This document shows, piece by piece, positions 24,690 to 35,148 of a stretch of DNA of 64,000 bases. Under the pieces are notes generated by a model. It was not told the DNA's origin. It was given only the letters and a program-made list of their open reading frames with translations, and searched no databases. The translations under genes were made by a program, and so were the position numbers. This DNA comes from Fremontodendron californicum (Eukaryota; Streptophyta; Magnoliopsida; Malvales; Malvaceae): contig JAULJL010000029.1 in NCBI GenBank assembly GCA_030761205.1, positions 1,743,501-1,807,500 of the forward strand, read 5' to 3'. Position 1 is the stretch's first letter, and the number at the start of each line of letters is the position of its first letter.

Positions 24690-25740
24690 AAAAATATGTA
24701 TTCGTGTTATTTTCGTGTGTTCAAATATTATAAATTTATATAATTTTTACATATTAATAATTAGTTTTATGTAGATTTTGACACATTCGTGTATTCGTGT
24801 CGTGTTCGTGTTATTTTTCATGTGTTTAAAATATTATAAATTTATATATTACAAGTTAATAATTCGTTTTATGTAGATTTTAATACATCCGAATCGTGTT
24901 CATGTTATTTTTTGTGTCGTGTTCATGTTATTTTTTCGTGTTCAAAGTATTATAAATTTATATAAATATTTACATGCTAATAATTCGTTTTATGTAGATT
25001 TTGACACATTCGTGTATTTGTTTTATGTTCATCTTATTTTTCATGTCATGTTGTATTTTAATTATTTTTTTCATGTTGTATTCGTGTCGTATTTCAGTTC
25101 ATCCAAATATTTTTCATAGTTTGTCATGGTGATTCAATTTAGAGAAAATTTTGTGTTCTTGTCGTGTCTCAATTTATCCTCTATTTTGCATAATTTGTCA
25201 TAATAATTCAATTTAGAGAAAAGATTGTATGTTCGTAACGTTTTTGTGTTATTTTATCGTTAGCTTAAAGTACTATAAATTTATATAAATTTTTACACGT
25301 TAATAATTCGTTTTATGTAGATTTTGACATGTACGTGTATTTGAGTCGTCATGTTATTTTTCGTGTTATGTTTTAATTATTTTTTCTTCGTGTCGTATAA
25401 TCATGTTGTATCCAAAATTGTCAAGTCTAATTGATACTATTCAAATAACTTTCAATTTTGTTCACGTGTTGTCGTGTTCGTGTTATTTTTTGTCATAATC
25501 GTATTTAAGGTATTATATATTTATATAAATCTTGACATGTTAATAATTCGTTTTATGTAAATTTTGACACATTCGTGTATTTATGTCGTTTTCATGTTAT
25601 TTTTCGTGTTGTGTCGTGTTTTAATTATTTTTCACATATTATGTTCGTATCATATAATTATATTATGTCCAAAATTGCTATATCTAATTGATCATATTCA
25701 AATAACTCTCAATTTTATATCAGGTGTCGTATAATGATAG
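24690..25740 (+). repeat. GTGTCGTG/TAATAAT repeat array (main copy)
   Basis: At least five diverged units carry 'TATAAATTTATATAA…TTAATAATTCGTTTTATGTAGATTTTGACACATTCGTGTATTCGTGTCGTGTTCGTGTTATTTTT'. The anchor GTTTTATGTARATTTT lies near 24764, 24867, 24987, 25308 and 25548, so the spacing is irregular (about 103-323 bp). 'attcaaataactttcaatttt' follows two of the units. The array ends about 90 bp before a Helitron 3' terminus and may be the body of that Helitron. Confidence 0.75.
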
Positions 25741-25828
25741 GAGTTATTATTTTTCTAAATTATTTTTACTCCTCTTGCTTTTTTATCTTTCAAATTTATT
25801 ATAAAATATCAATTCAAATCTGATAACA

Positions 25829-25859
25829 TGCTCGCAGTGAAGCGCGGGCATTTATCTAG
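25829..25859 (+). mobile_element. Helitron 3' terminus (hairpin plus CTAG)
   Basis: The stem TGCTCGC (25829-25835) / GCGGGCA (25844-25850), with one G-T pair, is followed after five bases by CTAG (25856-25859) and then T. This is the canonical Helitron 3' end: a GC hairpin just before CTRR with insertion before T. The 5' TC end was not located, so the element length is unknown. No Rep/helicase ORF is nearby, so it is non-autonomous. Confidence 0.75.
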
Positions 25860-25991
25860 TATGGACAAAAATCATCAATAAGTGTTTCTTGTTTATTTTG
25901 TTAAAGCTGAAGCTGACTCAATTGTACAATTTGCTTTTGTATTGCAATCTTTCTTGCAGCTTTATCATAATATATATATATATATATATAT

Positions 25992-26301
25992 TGTAAAAAT
26001 CTGGAATAGAAAGAGAGATGTAGAAATCTGGAAATAGAGAAAGAGATTTCTTAATTTCACTTCTTTATTATGTGAAAGGCAAAAGTCTTGTATAGAGAAA
26101 CTTGACTACAGGTCAGCCAATGATTCTCCTAAATTACAGAAACTCACAATCCCTTAAATTAAGAAACAATCCCTTAAGTTAAGGAAAATTAAAAACTAGA
26201 GATAATAAAAAATAACCTATTATCCCTTTATTTATAAAACAACCTAATAGGACACAAATCCCTATAAAATAGGAAACAGTAAATAGTAACTTTGTCAACA
26301 C
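25992..26301 (-). repeat. Copia 3' LTR
   Basis: 310 bp; on the element strand it starts TGTTGACAAAG at 26301 and ends near 25992. It is longer than the other LTR chiefly because of an extra segment of about 20 bp ('aaattaagaaacaatccctt', near 26157) that looks like a local duplication. Confidence 0.9.
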
Positions 26302-26302
26302 T

Positions 26303-26718
26303 CCCCCTCAAGCTGGGTTTTCAAGGTTGAACATGCCTAGCTTGTCAATTTGTCTTTCGAACATCTTCCTTGCTAGAGCTTTTGTTAGAATATCTGCAAC
26401 TTGATCACCTGTAGGCACATAGGTTATGCACAGTATTCCATCCTCAATTTTTTCTTTGATAAAGTGTTTATTCACTTCCACATGTTTTATCCGATCATGA
26501 TGGACTGGATTGTGGGAAATACTTATGGTTGCCTTATTATCATAGTAAATCTTTAGAGGAAGAATTATTTTCATCTCCAATTTTTCAAGCAATAGTTTCA
26601 ACCATAGCATTTCACAAATTCCGTGAGCCACAGCTCAAAATTCAGCCTCAGCACTACTCCGGGCCACAACTGTTTGTTTCTTGCTTCGCCAAGTAACCAA
26701 ATTGCCCCATACAAATGT
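26303..26718 (-). pseudogene. Copia RNase H, C-terminal part
   Basis: The minus strand encodes VTWRSKKQTVVARSSAEAEF, then an in-frame TGA, then AVAHGICEMLWL…YYDNKATISISHNPVHHDRIKHVEV…YVPTGDQVADILTKAL, the C-terminal RNase H region of Copia pol (RSSAEAE, DNKA, HDRTKHIE, DQxADxxTK motifs), ending at the TGA at 26308. The upstream end is cut by the Athila insertion at 26719. The stop and the insertion make it a pseudogene. Confidence 0.93.
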
Positions 26719-28214
26719 AAAATAGTGTATCTTATTTAACCTTACACTAAAAAGATCAATTGTCAGGTATAGTAGTGAGTAAGGGTCGAGTCCTTAGGGA
26801 TTGAGTTTTAATTTATTAGTTATTAATTTATAACTTCAGTTCAAAGAAAATAAAAGAATAGGGGGTTTTGAAGTAGTTTTAAAAGTAAAGAAAATAAGAA
26901 AAGTAAAAAGCAAGTAAGTAAGAAGAAATTAAATATGAGAAAAGTATAGTTAAGGTTTCATTCTCCATCACTAGACATCATTGAGAATCAACATTAATTA
27001 ACTATCAACCGTAGATAACAACAAGCTCTGTTACCCCAATCTTTCCTTATTTGTCACTAAATAGAACAAGCTCTCTATTTAATCTCTAACTATTAGACAA
27101 CCTAGAATAAGCTCTCTAGATATAATGTAATAGTAGCCTTATGATAAGAAAGATAGGTTGATCTAAGCAACAAACACATAAGCTCGGATTGTTTAACCTA
27201 TGTTATGTTCCACTTTGCAATTATAAAAAACTTGACCATAATCATTAATCACAAATTGCCACTTATGAATAGGAAATCAAGACAATTACAGATCAAGACT
27301 CTTAAACTAGCATTAGATAATTATAAAGATATATCTAGTTTGCAACCTAAACAAACCAAGACAACATTATAAACAATTCTTATAGAAGAACATAAGCAAT
27401 TTTGATAGAAAATTAATGATAGATAGAATTTGAAAATCAATTACACAACATCTCTAAAGCTTTGAAATCACCTTTAACCAAAAAGAAGTTTAGTCTAGCA
27501 TAGGCATAATTAACATAAACATAAAAATAAAATAAAAGAATGGAGAAGAAGAATAATAATGATGATCCTTGAGTCTCCTCAAAAGATGTCTAGTTTGTGG
27601 CTCAAAAGATGGTATTTATAGAGTTTCAAAACCCTGAAAACAAGTCCTTGCCGCACAAGTATCAGAAAATCAGCCAAATTACGTTTTTTTTTTCTATTTT
27701 TGGGAAGTTTAGGGTTCCCGCCCAGCGCTGCAGCGCCAGCTTCCCAGTGCTGCAGCATTGGCTTTCGAACTTTTGGGCGTCGCGACGCTGGTCACTGATT
27801 TTTTTTCTAATGTACCTTCTCGCACTTTCTCGATTGATTTGGATGACCATTTCTTGTCCGATTTGAGCGTGTAAAATACCGTTGGAAAGGTATTCAAGTC
27901 AGCTTCAAAAGTTAAGAAGGAAGTTTCTTTGAATAAAGAATTTAACATCATGTTTTAGCAACAAGCTCCAGAGATCAAATCTGCCTGATTGTTTTGCACT
28001 AAGAATTTGATCTTTTTGACTCCCAAGTCTTCTTCCATCTTGTGATTTTGATTTTGTAAGCTCTTTACCATTATTATTGACATGTTTTCACTTCATTCTC
28101 CTAAATATACCTGAAATTCAAAAATATAATATAATTAATCAAGATAAAGATAAAAAAACATAACTAAAACTAAGAATAGAAAGGGCATAAAATGTGCATT
28201 TTATGAGCTTATCA
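26719..28214 (-). repeat. Athila copy 1, 3' LTR (terminal 10 bp missing)
   Basis: It aligns with 31336-32802, but the terminal ten bases present at 31336-31345 (tgatgcactc on the plus strand) are absent at 26719, where the LTR joins Copia sequence directly. Confidence 0.88.
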
Positions 28215-30200
28215 AATACCCCAAACTTTGCTTTTTGCTGTTTCTCGAGCAAAACAAAATAAGAAAATCTAAACTAATCCACTTTCGTAGGAAATTACGA
28301 TGGCACTTAGCATATGACACAAGCCTTTAAACCCCTAAGTGTCCCTAGTGGACGAGTTTAGTCTCGTGAGGATTTACTAGGATGATACCCACAAACATTG
28401 AAGACATAAGAAAAACTAAAAAACTAAAAAATAATAATAATTACAACTAATCCTTCCAATATAAATTAGAGATAATCATTGGACAAGTCTTATAAACTAA
28501 TCAATAGCTTAAAGAAATTCACAAAAAAATCATGCTTGAATGTAAATGGTTTGAGTTAAGCCAATATTAACATAACATATTTCAATCAAAATAGTGCATA
28601 TTCAAACTTAATCTCAACTTCTCACATGGGATACTTTCATGATTTTCACTCTATAAAGTAGTGGTAAGGTTTTTACACTCAATCAATCTCATGAAAACAG
28701 TCCTACCATATGCTTGTCTGTCCACCTATTCTCCACTATTTAGATCATATAACTTCATATATCAAGAGGTTTTATTCAAGGTTGTAATGGGGCCAAGGGG
28801 TAGTAATGTGGTTAAAGAATAAAAGGTAAAGGATATTACAAAGGTTCCAAAGACTTCATAGAAATTAAAGACATAATAAGATTTTGCAAAGAAAAATTTC
28901 TCAATATTCTTTAGAAGCACATAATAACATAGGCTGAATATTTCATGTTGAGCTTTTGCTTCATTCTAATCAGCTTTGTAACATTCTTTTCTTTAACCAT
29001 AAACTCAAGAGATGATTCAATTTTTTTTCTTCTTTTTTTTTTTTCAATATGGAAAAGTATTTTGACAATGTTCCCTTTGTTTTTCTCTTGACTTTTGCCT
29101 TTCTCCTCCCCCACACTTATTCTTGTTTCTAACCCAAATTTTCAATAGATATCCCTTGCTTATGCAATACGTCTCAAAACATGTAATCCATCTTTAGAAC
29201 AAGGGTAAAGATACAAATATGTTTAGGCTAGGTGTAAGATGTGGTTACCAATGAAATAGCTTATTCAATGTAGGCTCAAAATTGGCTCACTAGGGAGATG
29301 TTCTCTCGGAACATCACTTTGGGATGGCTGATTCGGCCTTGGTAAAAATCCTAATGCCTCTATCATATCCATGTTGTCATATGTATCAATATAGTCTTAA
29401 ATGGTTTAAAGCAAGTTCTAGAGAAACATGTAATCATGAGAGCACACAAGAAAGAAATTGGATTGATATGTATAATGCATCAATCATATAGGCTCAAAAC
29501 TCGAAAGGATGTTTATACAAGTCAATATTAAGTCTAAATATGCTTCTTTCTCAATCAACATATCATATTAACATTGGCTCATAAAAAAAAATGATATCAA
29601 GCTCTATTCTCATGAAAAAACCTCTCACTAATAACCCAGTTTTAGACCTGCACAATTCATATCTCATCATTGTATTGAAAGGAACTAAAAACACTCTAAA
29701 AAAATAATATTAAAGACTAAAATAAATAAATAAATAACAACCTAAAATAAAAGAAATCCTAAATCGTTTCCCCCACACTTAATTCTTACATTGTTCTCAA
29801 TGTAATGCTATTATACTAAATGAAAGAGTCATGTGTAAGAGAAAATAACTAAAAACAAAATAATCAAAATAACTAAAAAAAAATAATAAAAGATAGAAGG
29901 ATGGAGAGGCAGAAATAGCAAATCTGATTATAATTTGTGCTCTTCATCCATTGGGTTGCCTCCCAATAAGCTCTTGGTTTAGTGTCCTCAGCCTGACTTG
30001 CTAAAACACACAAACAAATAAAAATATTAAAAACTCAAAACAAAACAATACTAATGAAACCTAAATAATCCTAAAAAAATAATAATAACAAAACAAAACA
30101 AAGAGAGAAAGGAAGAAAAAACAAATCTGATATGGCAGGTTGGCTAATCTTTCACCAATTGGGCTGCCTCCCAATTAGCATTTGATTTAATGTGTCCAAC
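28215..30200 (-). other. Athila copy 1, non-coding interior downstream of gag
   Basis: About 2 kb without a meaningful ORF. It contains two hairpin-forming motifs (reverse complement TTGGGAGGCARCCCAA) at about 29945-29967 and 30158-30180, and CCCCCACACTTA (reverse complement TAAGTGTGGGGG) at about 29109 and 29766. The same motifs occur in copy 2 (57895-59717), in the same order relative to gag. Pol genes normally found in this part of Athila are missing. Confidence 0.8.
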
Positions 30201-31207
30201 CTAACCAATACCCCTTCTTGGCTTTTTGGGATTTTCGGGTTTAGGCATGAAACTTCCCGGATCTTTGTATTTAATAGGAAGCTTTCTTTGCATAACAGCA
30301 AATGTATTCTTCACCATAATTATTATGTCATCACACTTTAATTTTCTCTTGGTGGTGTATTGCTCGTCAAGGAATGATGCATCTCTTGGTAATAGCATCC
30401 AAAAGCAAGCTGTTTAAGGTTTCCAGAATTTGTTGTTTATGTTCCTCCTTCTTGGACTTTGCAAATCTGCTAGGAAAAGGTGGAGAAGAAACATTAATAT
30501 AAATAAGAACTTTAAAAGTTACCTGAGGTGCCGAAATACTCTTAATTTGAATAGTGCCTTCATTATCCTCAAGAAGTGAATCCATCTTTGGTTTTGTCTC
30601 ATCCTTAACTTGTTTCTTCTTCTTCAAGGTCACAACAGTCGCATTCTCCTTTGGGTTAATCATCGATTGGGAAGGGAGTGCTTGAGATCTTTGTGCTACT
30701 AATTCTATCATACTACTAGCCAATAGGCTCATTTGCATTTCCAAACTCTGGATACTTTCCATTGTTTCCCTTGTTTCCTTTTGAAGTTGCAAAGTATTAA
30801 TAACAAGAGAATTGTTCTTCTAAAGGATTACCTGAGTTTTGAGGTGGTGGCTCAAAAAGATCTTGTTGTTGATCCCATTATTGATTGAAGACAGATTGAT
30901 GAGTGTAATTGTATAAGGATCTCCTTCTTGATAATTTCCCGAGTATGATCCCACCATCCTTCATTGTAAGTGTTTGAGTAAGGATCATACAGTTGTCCTT
31001 GGAACCCTTGATGGCCTTGACATCCTCCTAAATCATAGGCTTGTTTAAAATTATCATCTCGAAAGTATGGGCACAAATTGGTTGGATGATCCATCATAAA
31101 ACATACTCCACACTTCCTTGATTGTTGAACATTACCCATGGCCAGTTGTGAACTATGAATGTGAGATTGGCTAGTTGGTTTTGAATGTTTGATGTAGCCC
31201 ATGCCAT
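30201..31207 (-). pseudogene. Athila-type gag, frameshifted (copy 1)
   Basis: Gag forms the particle that packages element RNA. From the ATG at 31207 the frame MAWATSN… shifts within 10 codons into a second frame carrying the CCHC knuckle CGVCFMMDHPTNLC and YDPYSNTYNEGWWDHT, then shifts again into a frame with a coiled-coil-like stretch (QKETRETMESIQSLEMQMSL), INPKENATVVTL and TTKRKLKCDDI…MQRKLPIKYKDPGSF, ending PKKPRRGIG-stop at 30201. These are hallmark Athila gag segments. Where Athila pol would follow, both copies in this window stop at the same KKPRRGIG. At least two frameshifts make it non-functional. Confidence 0.88.
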
Positions 31208-31311
31208 CTCTCTTTTGATTGGGTAGAAAAGAAAAACTATATATACAAAAAGAAAATTAATTAGAACTGGAAATAAGAATAAACCAAGTAACAAATAAAC
31301 TAAAGGAAGCA

Positions 31312-31330
31312 ATCCCCGGCAACGGCGCCA
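31312..31330 (-). promoter_or_regulatory. Primer-binding site (tRNA-Asp type) of Athila copy 1
   Basis: The plus strand reads ATCCCCGGCAACGGCGCCA, the 3' end of plant tRNA-Asp with CCA; the element strand therefore pairs with it over 19 nt, five bases from the LTR end at 31336. A tRNA-Asp primer is known for Athila-like elements. Confidence 0.9.
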
Positions 31331-31335
31331 AAACT

Positions 31336-32802
31336 TGATGCACTCAAAATAGTATATCTTATTTAACCTTGCACTAAAAAGATCAATTGTAAGTATAGTA
31401 GTTAGCAAGGGTCGAGTCCGCAGGGATTGGGTTTCAATTTATAGCTATTAGTTTAAAAACTTTAGTTCCAAGTCAATAAAAGAAAAGTAAAAGAATAGGG
31501 GGTTTTTGAAAACGAATATTAAAAATGCAAATAAGTAAATAAAGAAGTCAAATATGAGAAAAGTATGGTTAAGGTATTATTCTCCACTAATAGACATCAT
31601 TAAGAATTACTTTCAGATCTATCAACATCAATTAGCTATCAACCGTAGATAATAACAAGCTCTATTACCCCAATCTTTCCTTAGATCGTCGTTGGATAGA
31701 ACAAACTTTTTTTTTTAATCACTAAGTATTAGACAACCTAGAACAAGCTCTCTAGATTTAATGTAATAGCAGCTTTATGATGAGAAGGATAGGTTGATCT
31801 AGGCAACAAACACATAAGCTCGGATTGTTTAACCTATGTTATGTTCCACATTGCAATTCCTGAAAACCTAACATAATCATTAATCACAAATTGCTACTTA
31901 TTAATAGGAAATCAAGACAATTATGGATCAAGACTCCTAAACTAGCATTAGATAATTATCAAGATATATCTAGTTTGCAACCTAAACAAATCAAGACAAC
32001 ATTATAAACAATTCTTATAAAAGAACATAAGCAACTTTGATAGAAAATTAATGATAGATAGAATCTGAAAATCAATTACACAACATGTCTGGAGCTTTGA
32101 AATCACCCTTAACCAAAAAGAAGTTTAGCCTAGCATAGGCATAGATAATAAAAGAATGGAGAAGAAGAAGAATAATGATGATTCTTGAGTCACCTCAAAA
32201 GATGTCTAGTTTGTGGCTCAAAAGATGGTATATATAGAGTTTCAAACCCCTGAAAACAAGTCCTTGCCGCACAAGCATCAAAAAATAAGCCAATTTGAGT
32301 TTTTATCTATTTTTGGGAAGTTTAGGGTTCCCGCCCAGCGCTGCAGCGCTGGCTTTTGGACTTTTGGACGTCACGGTACCAGACGCTAATTTTTCCTAAT
32401 GCACATTCTCGCACTTCCTCAGCTGATTTAGATGACCATTTCTTGTTCGATTTGGACGTCTAAAATACCGTTGGAAATGTATTCACGTCAGCTTCAAAAG
32501 TCAAGAAGTAAGTTTCTTTGAATAAAGAATTTAACATCATGTTTTCTTAGCAACAAGCTCCGGAGGTGAAATCTGCCTGATTGCTTTGCACTAAGAATTT
32601 AATCTTTTTGACTCCCAAGTCTTCCATCTTGTGATTTTGATTTTGTAAGCTCTTTACCATCATTATTGACATGTTTTCACTTAATTCTGCTAAATATACC
32701 TGAAATTCAAAAATATAATATAATTAATCAAGATAAAGATCGAAAACATAACTAAAACTAAGAATAGAAAGGGCATAAAATGTGTATTTTATGAGCTTAT
32801 CA
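31336..32802 (-). repeat. Athila copy 1, 5' LTR
   Basis: 1467 bp, TG…CA bounded (TGATAAGC at 32802, GTGCATCA at 31336). It contains a perfect 18-bp palindrome at 32335-32352 (CCAGCGCTGCAGCGCTGG). ORF-like stretches on either strand are not conserved between LTR copies and are not genes. Confidence 0.92.
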
Positions 32803-34268
32803 TCTGCCTTCAATAGAACCTGCCCAATCTGCATCAGTAAATCCCTCGATACTTATGAACTCATTTCTGCTAAAAAATAAGCCTTTACCAGGCGATCCTT
32901 TTAAGGTATTTTAGGATTCGAAGTACAACTTCCGTGTGTTCTTCGTAGGGTGCATGCATGTACTGACTAACAACATTCACAACGAAAGCAATATCTGGTC
33001 TAGTGTGGGAAAGATAAATAAGCTTTCCAACTAATCGCTGGTATCTCCCAGTATCAAATAGAGTTCCATCTTTCTTGTTTACAATCTTTAGGGTAGGATC
33101 CATCGATGTGTCTACCGGTTTACAGCCTAGCATCCCTGTTTCCTTTAATAGATCCAAGACATATTTTCTTTGAGTAAAAGATATTCCTTTCTTGTTTCTA
33201 GCAACCTTCGTACCAAGAAAGTAACGTAAGGGTCCAAGATCTTTTATCTCGAATTTCGCAGCTAGGCTAGTTTTCAATCTTCTCATCTCCATTGCATCAT
33301 TTCCTATCAAAATTATGTCATCCACATAGACAATAAGAATTGTACTCTTACCATCTTTGTGTCGATAAAAGAGGGCATGGTCAGTATTAGCTTGCCTATA
33401 CGCTTGTTGTAAGACTGTCTTTGTAAACCTACCAAACCAAGCCCTCGGGGACTGTTTCAAACCATAGAGTGCCTTTTTTAATCTGCAGGCTATCCCATTC
33501 TCCCTGTCTTTGTCAAATCTCGATGGAAGATTCATGCAGACTTCCTCTTCCAAGTCACCATTGAGAAAGGCATTTTTCACGTCAAGTTATTGTAGATCCC
33601 ACTCCAGGTTTGCTGCGACGGATAGAAGTACTCTGACTGTATTGAGTTTGGCAACTGGGGCAAAAGTCTGGTTGCAATCAATACCATATGTCTGAGTGAA
33701 TCCTTTTGCAACCAGCCTTGCTTTGTATCGATCGATACTTCACGATAAACACCCATTTACACCCAACCAAGGTTTTCCTTTCTGGTTTCGTACAAGTTCC
33801 CAAGTTTGATTCTTCTCAAGTGCTTGCATTTCCTCTGTTGCTGCCTTTCTCCATTTAGGGATTCTCAGGGCTTCTTGTATATTTCTAGGAACCTTCTCTT
33901 CTGACAGGTTAGTAATAAAAGCTTGGAGAGAAAAATGATTGTAGGAAACATAATTGGAAATGGGATGCTGAGTACAAGAACGAACTTTTTTTCTTAATGC
34001 AATAGGACAGTCAATATCACTAACCTCAGGTGATGAATTCAGTTCTGATTCATGGCAAGGCTTTGGATCCACAACATTCTCTATTCTTCGTGAGGTATTT
34101 CTCTGAGAATAAACACGTAACTCAGCTTGCTGTTGTGAATCACCCTTTTTTCTAGAGTTGTCAATATTTATGGCAGACTCCAGGTCATTTGTTGCTGGTG
34201 TGGGTTCTTGTGTTTAATCAGCTGATGTAGGTGATCGATCAGGTGGAGTAGGTGGATCATCTGAAAGA
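32803..34268 (-). pseudogene. Copia reverse transcriptase region
   Basis: The minus strand encodes the start of the RT domain (EALRIPKWRKAATEEMQALEKNQTWELV, about 33900-33790), then, after a frame break near 33740 and an in-frame stop near 33586, KNAFLNGDLEEEVCMNLP, KKALYGLKQSPRAWF, the catalytic YVDDIILIG, LGTKVARNKKGISFTQRKY and HTRPDIAFVVNVVSQYMH. A further frame break near 32890 leads to the TDADWAGSIEGR segment, cut by the Athila insertion at 32802. The YVDD catalytic pair is intact but the gene is not translatable as one protein. Confidence 0.93.
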
Positions 34269-34273
34269 GATAC
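34269..34273. repeat. Target-site duplication GATAC (left) of the CRM element
   Basis: GATAC directly before the LTR at 34274 is repeated at 41461-41465 directly after the LTR ending at 41460. Confidence 0.93.
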
Positions 34274-35134
34274 TGATGAGAACCAAGCTGGTATTGGACT
34301 TCAAGATCCATTGCATGTTCCTATTGGGCCTATTACAAGGTTAAGATCCAAGAAGCTCAAGGAAGCTATGCAAGGATTGGTAAAAAGGACTTGGGAAGAA
34401 TCTACAAGTCTTTTAAGCAATGTTAATCCATTCAAGTTGGGCTGCTTGAATGAGGAAGACCAAGAATTGGTCCATGTGATCCAAGCTTCACATGATGGGC
34501 CATAGAGGAATTCAAGGGGGCGGCAATCTTAATGAATTAGTGGGCATGTTTTTAGTTCATTATCTAATATGAAGTGGGGTCCAATTCATTGGTCCAATTC
34601 ATTAATGTTGTGGTGTCTAAATTAGAACCTTTAGTTGAGTCTTTTAATTACTTAGGCTTTTGGGCTTGATTTATGTATTATGTCCATTAGGCTTAAGGGG
34701 TCTATCTTTATTAAACTTGTTGAACATCTTTTAATTATTTAGGTTTGGGCTTGAGTATGTTCAGCCAATATTTTACATATTATTAATTAGTAGATTAGGG
34801 TTATTGTAGGGAGGCTATAAATATATGTCTTAGCCGCCTACTTCAATTATCTTTTGATCAATTAAGTCTGATTTTATTCAGTGAGAGTTTTCTCTTTTTA
34901 GTTCTTGAAAGAACTTAGGAACTTATCAAAGAATTCTTTCTTTGTGGCGTTCAACCTATCAAACTTAGGTTCTTGAAACAAGAGTTCTTAGGGTTTAGAT
35001 GACATGCTTAATCTAGGTTCTTTGAAACAGGCTTTTAAGGGTTTAAGTTTTCTTTGCCTGAATCTTGGCTTTTCTGGGTTAGGTATTTCAATTTGTTAGT
35101 GGGTTCAAAGGGTTTAACCCTAGGGTTCACATCA
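34274..35134 (+). repeat. CRM element 5' LTR
   Basis: 861 bp with TATAAATA at 34816-34823, the likely promoter. The first 230 bp repeat the 3' end of the pol frame (VPIGPITRLRSKKLKEAMQG…), so the ORF at 34311-34505 is an LTR copy of the pol tail, not a separate gene. Confidence 0.95.
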
Positions 35135-35136
35135 GT

Positions 35137-35148
35137 TGGTATCAGAGC
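35137..35148 (+). promoter_or_regulatory. Primer-binding site (initiator tRNA-Met) of the CRM element
   Basis: TGGTATCAGAGC two bases after the 5' LTR is complementary to the 3' end of plant initiator tRNA-Met, the usual primer of chromoviruses and many Copia elements. Confidence 0.92.

Larger units (their letters stand above)
26719..32802 (-). mobile_element. Non-autonomous Athila-type Ty3/Gypsy element (gag only), copy 1
   Basis: On the minus strand: 5' LTR 32802-31336 (1467 bp; TGATAAGCTC…GTGCATCA), tRNA-Asp-type primer site 31330-31312, gag remnant, a long non-coding tract with CCCCCACACTTA motifs (29109, 29766), a purine tract next to 28214, and 3' LTR 28214-26719 (1496 bp). The LTR size, primer site and gag type fit the Athila lineage. 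No protease, RT, RNase H or integrase is found in the 3.1-kb interior. It is inserted in the RNase H region of the Copia element. The LTRs differ at many positions, so this is not a young insertion. Confidence 0.9.

Noticed and set aside
27597..27951. ORFs of 62-89 codons on both strands in the Athila LTR
   Set aside because: The partner LTR at 31336-32802 does not preserve these frames.
31312..31330. tRNA-Asp 3' end as part of a tRNA gene
   Set aside because: Only the terminal 19 bases including CCA are present, next to an LTR; it is a primer-binding site. The tRNA-like 17-mer at 63841 is rejected as a tRNA gene for the same reason.
34311..34505. 64-codon ORF in the left CRM LTR as an independent gene
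   Set aside because: It is the LTR copy of the pol C-terminus, almost identical to the end of the frame at 40637-40831.
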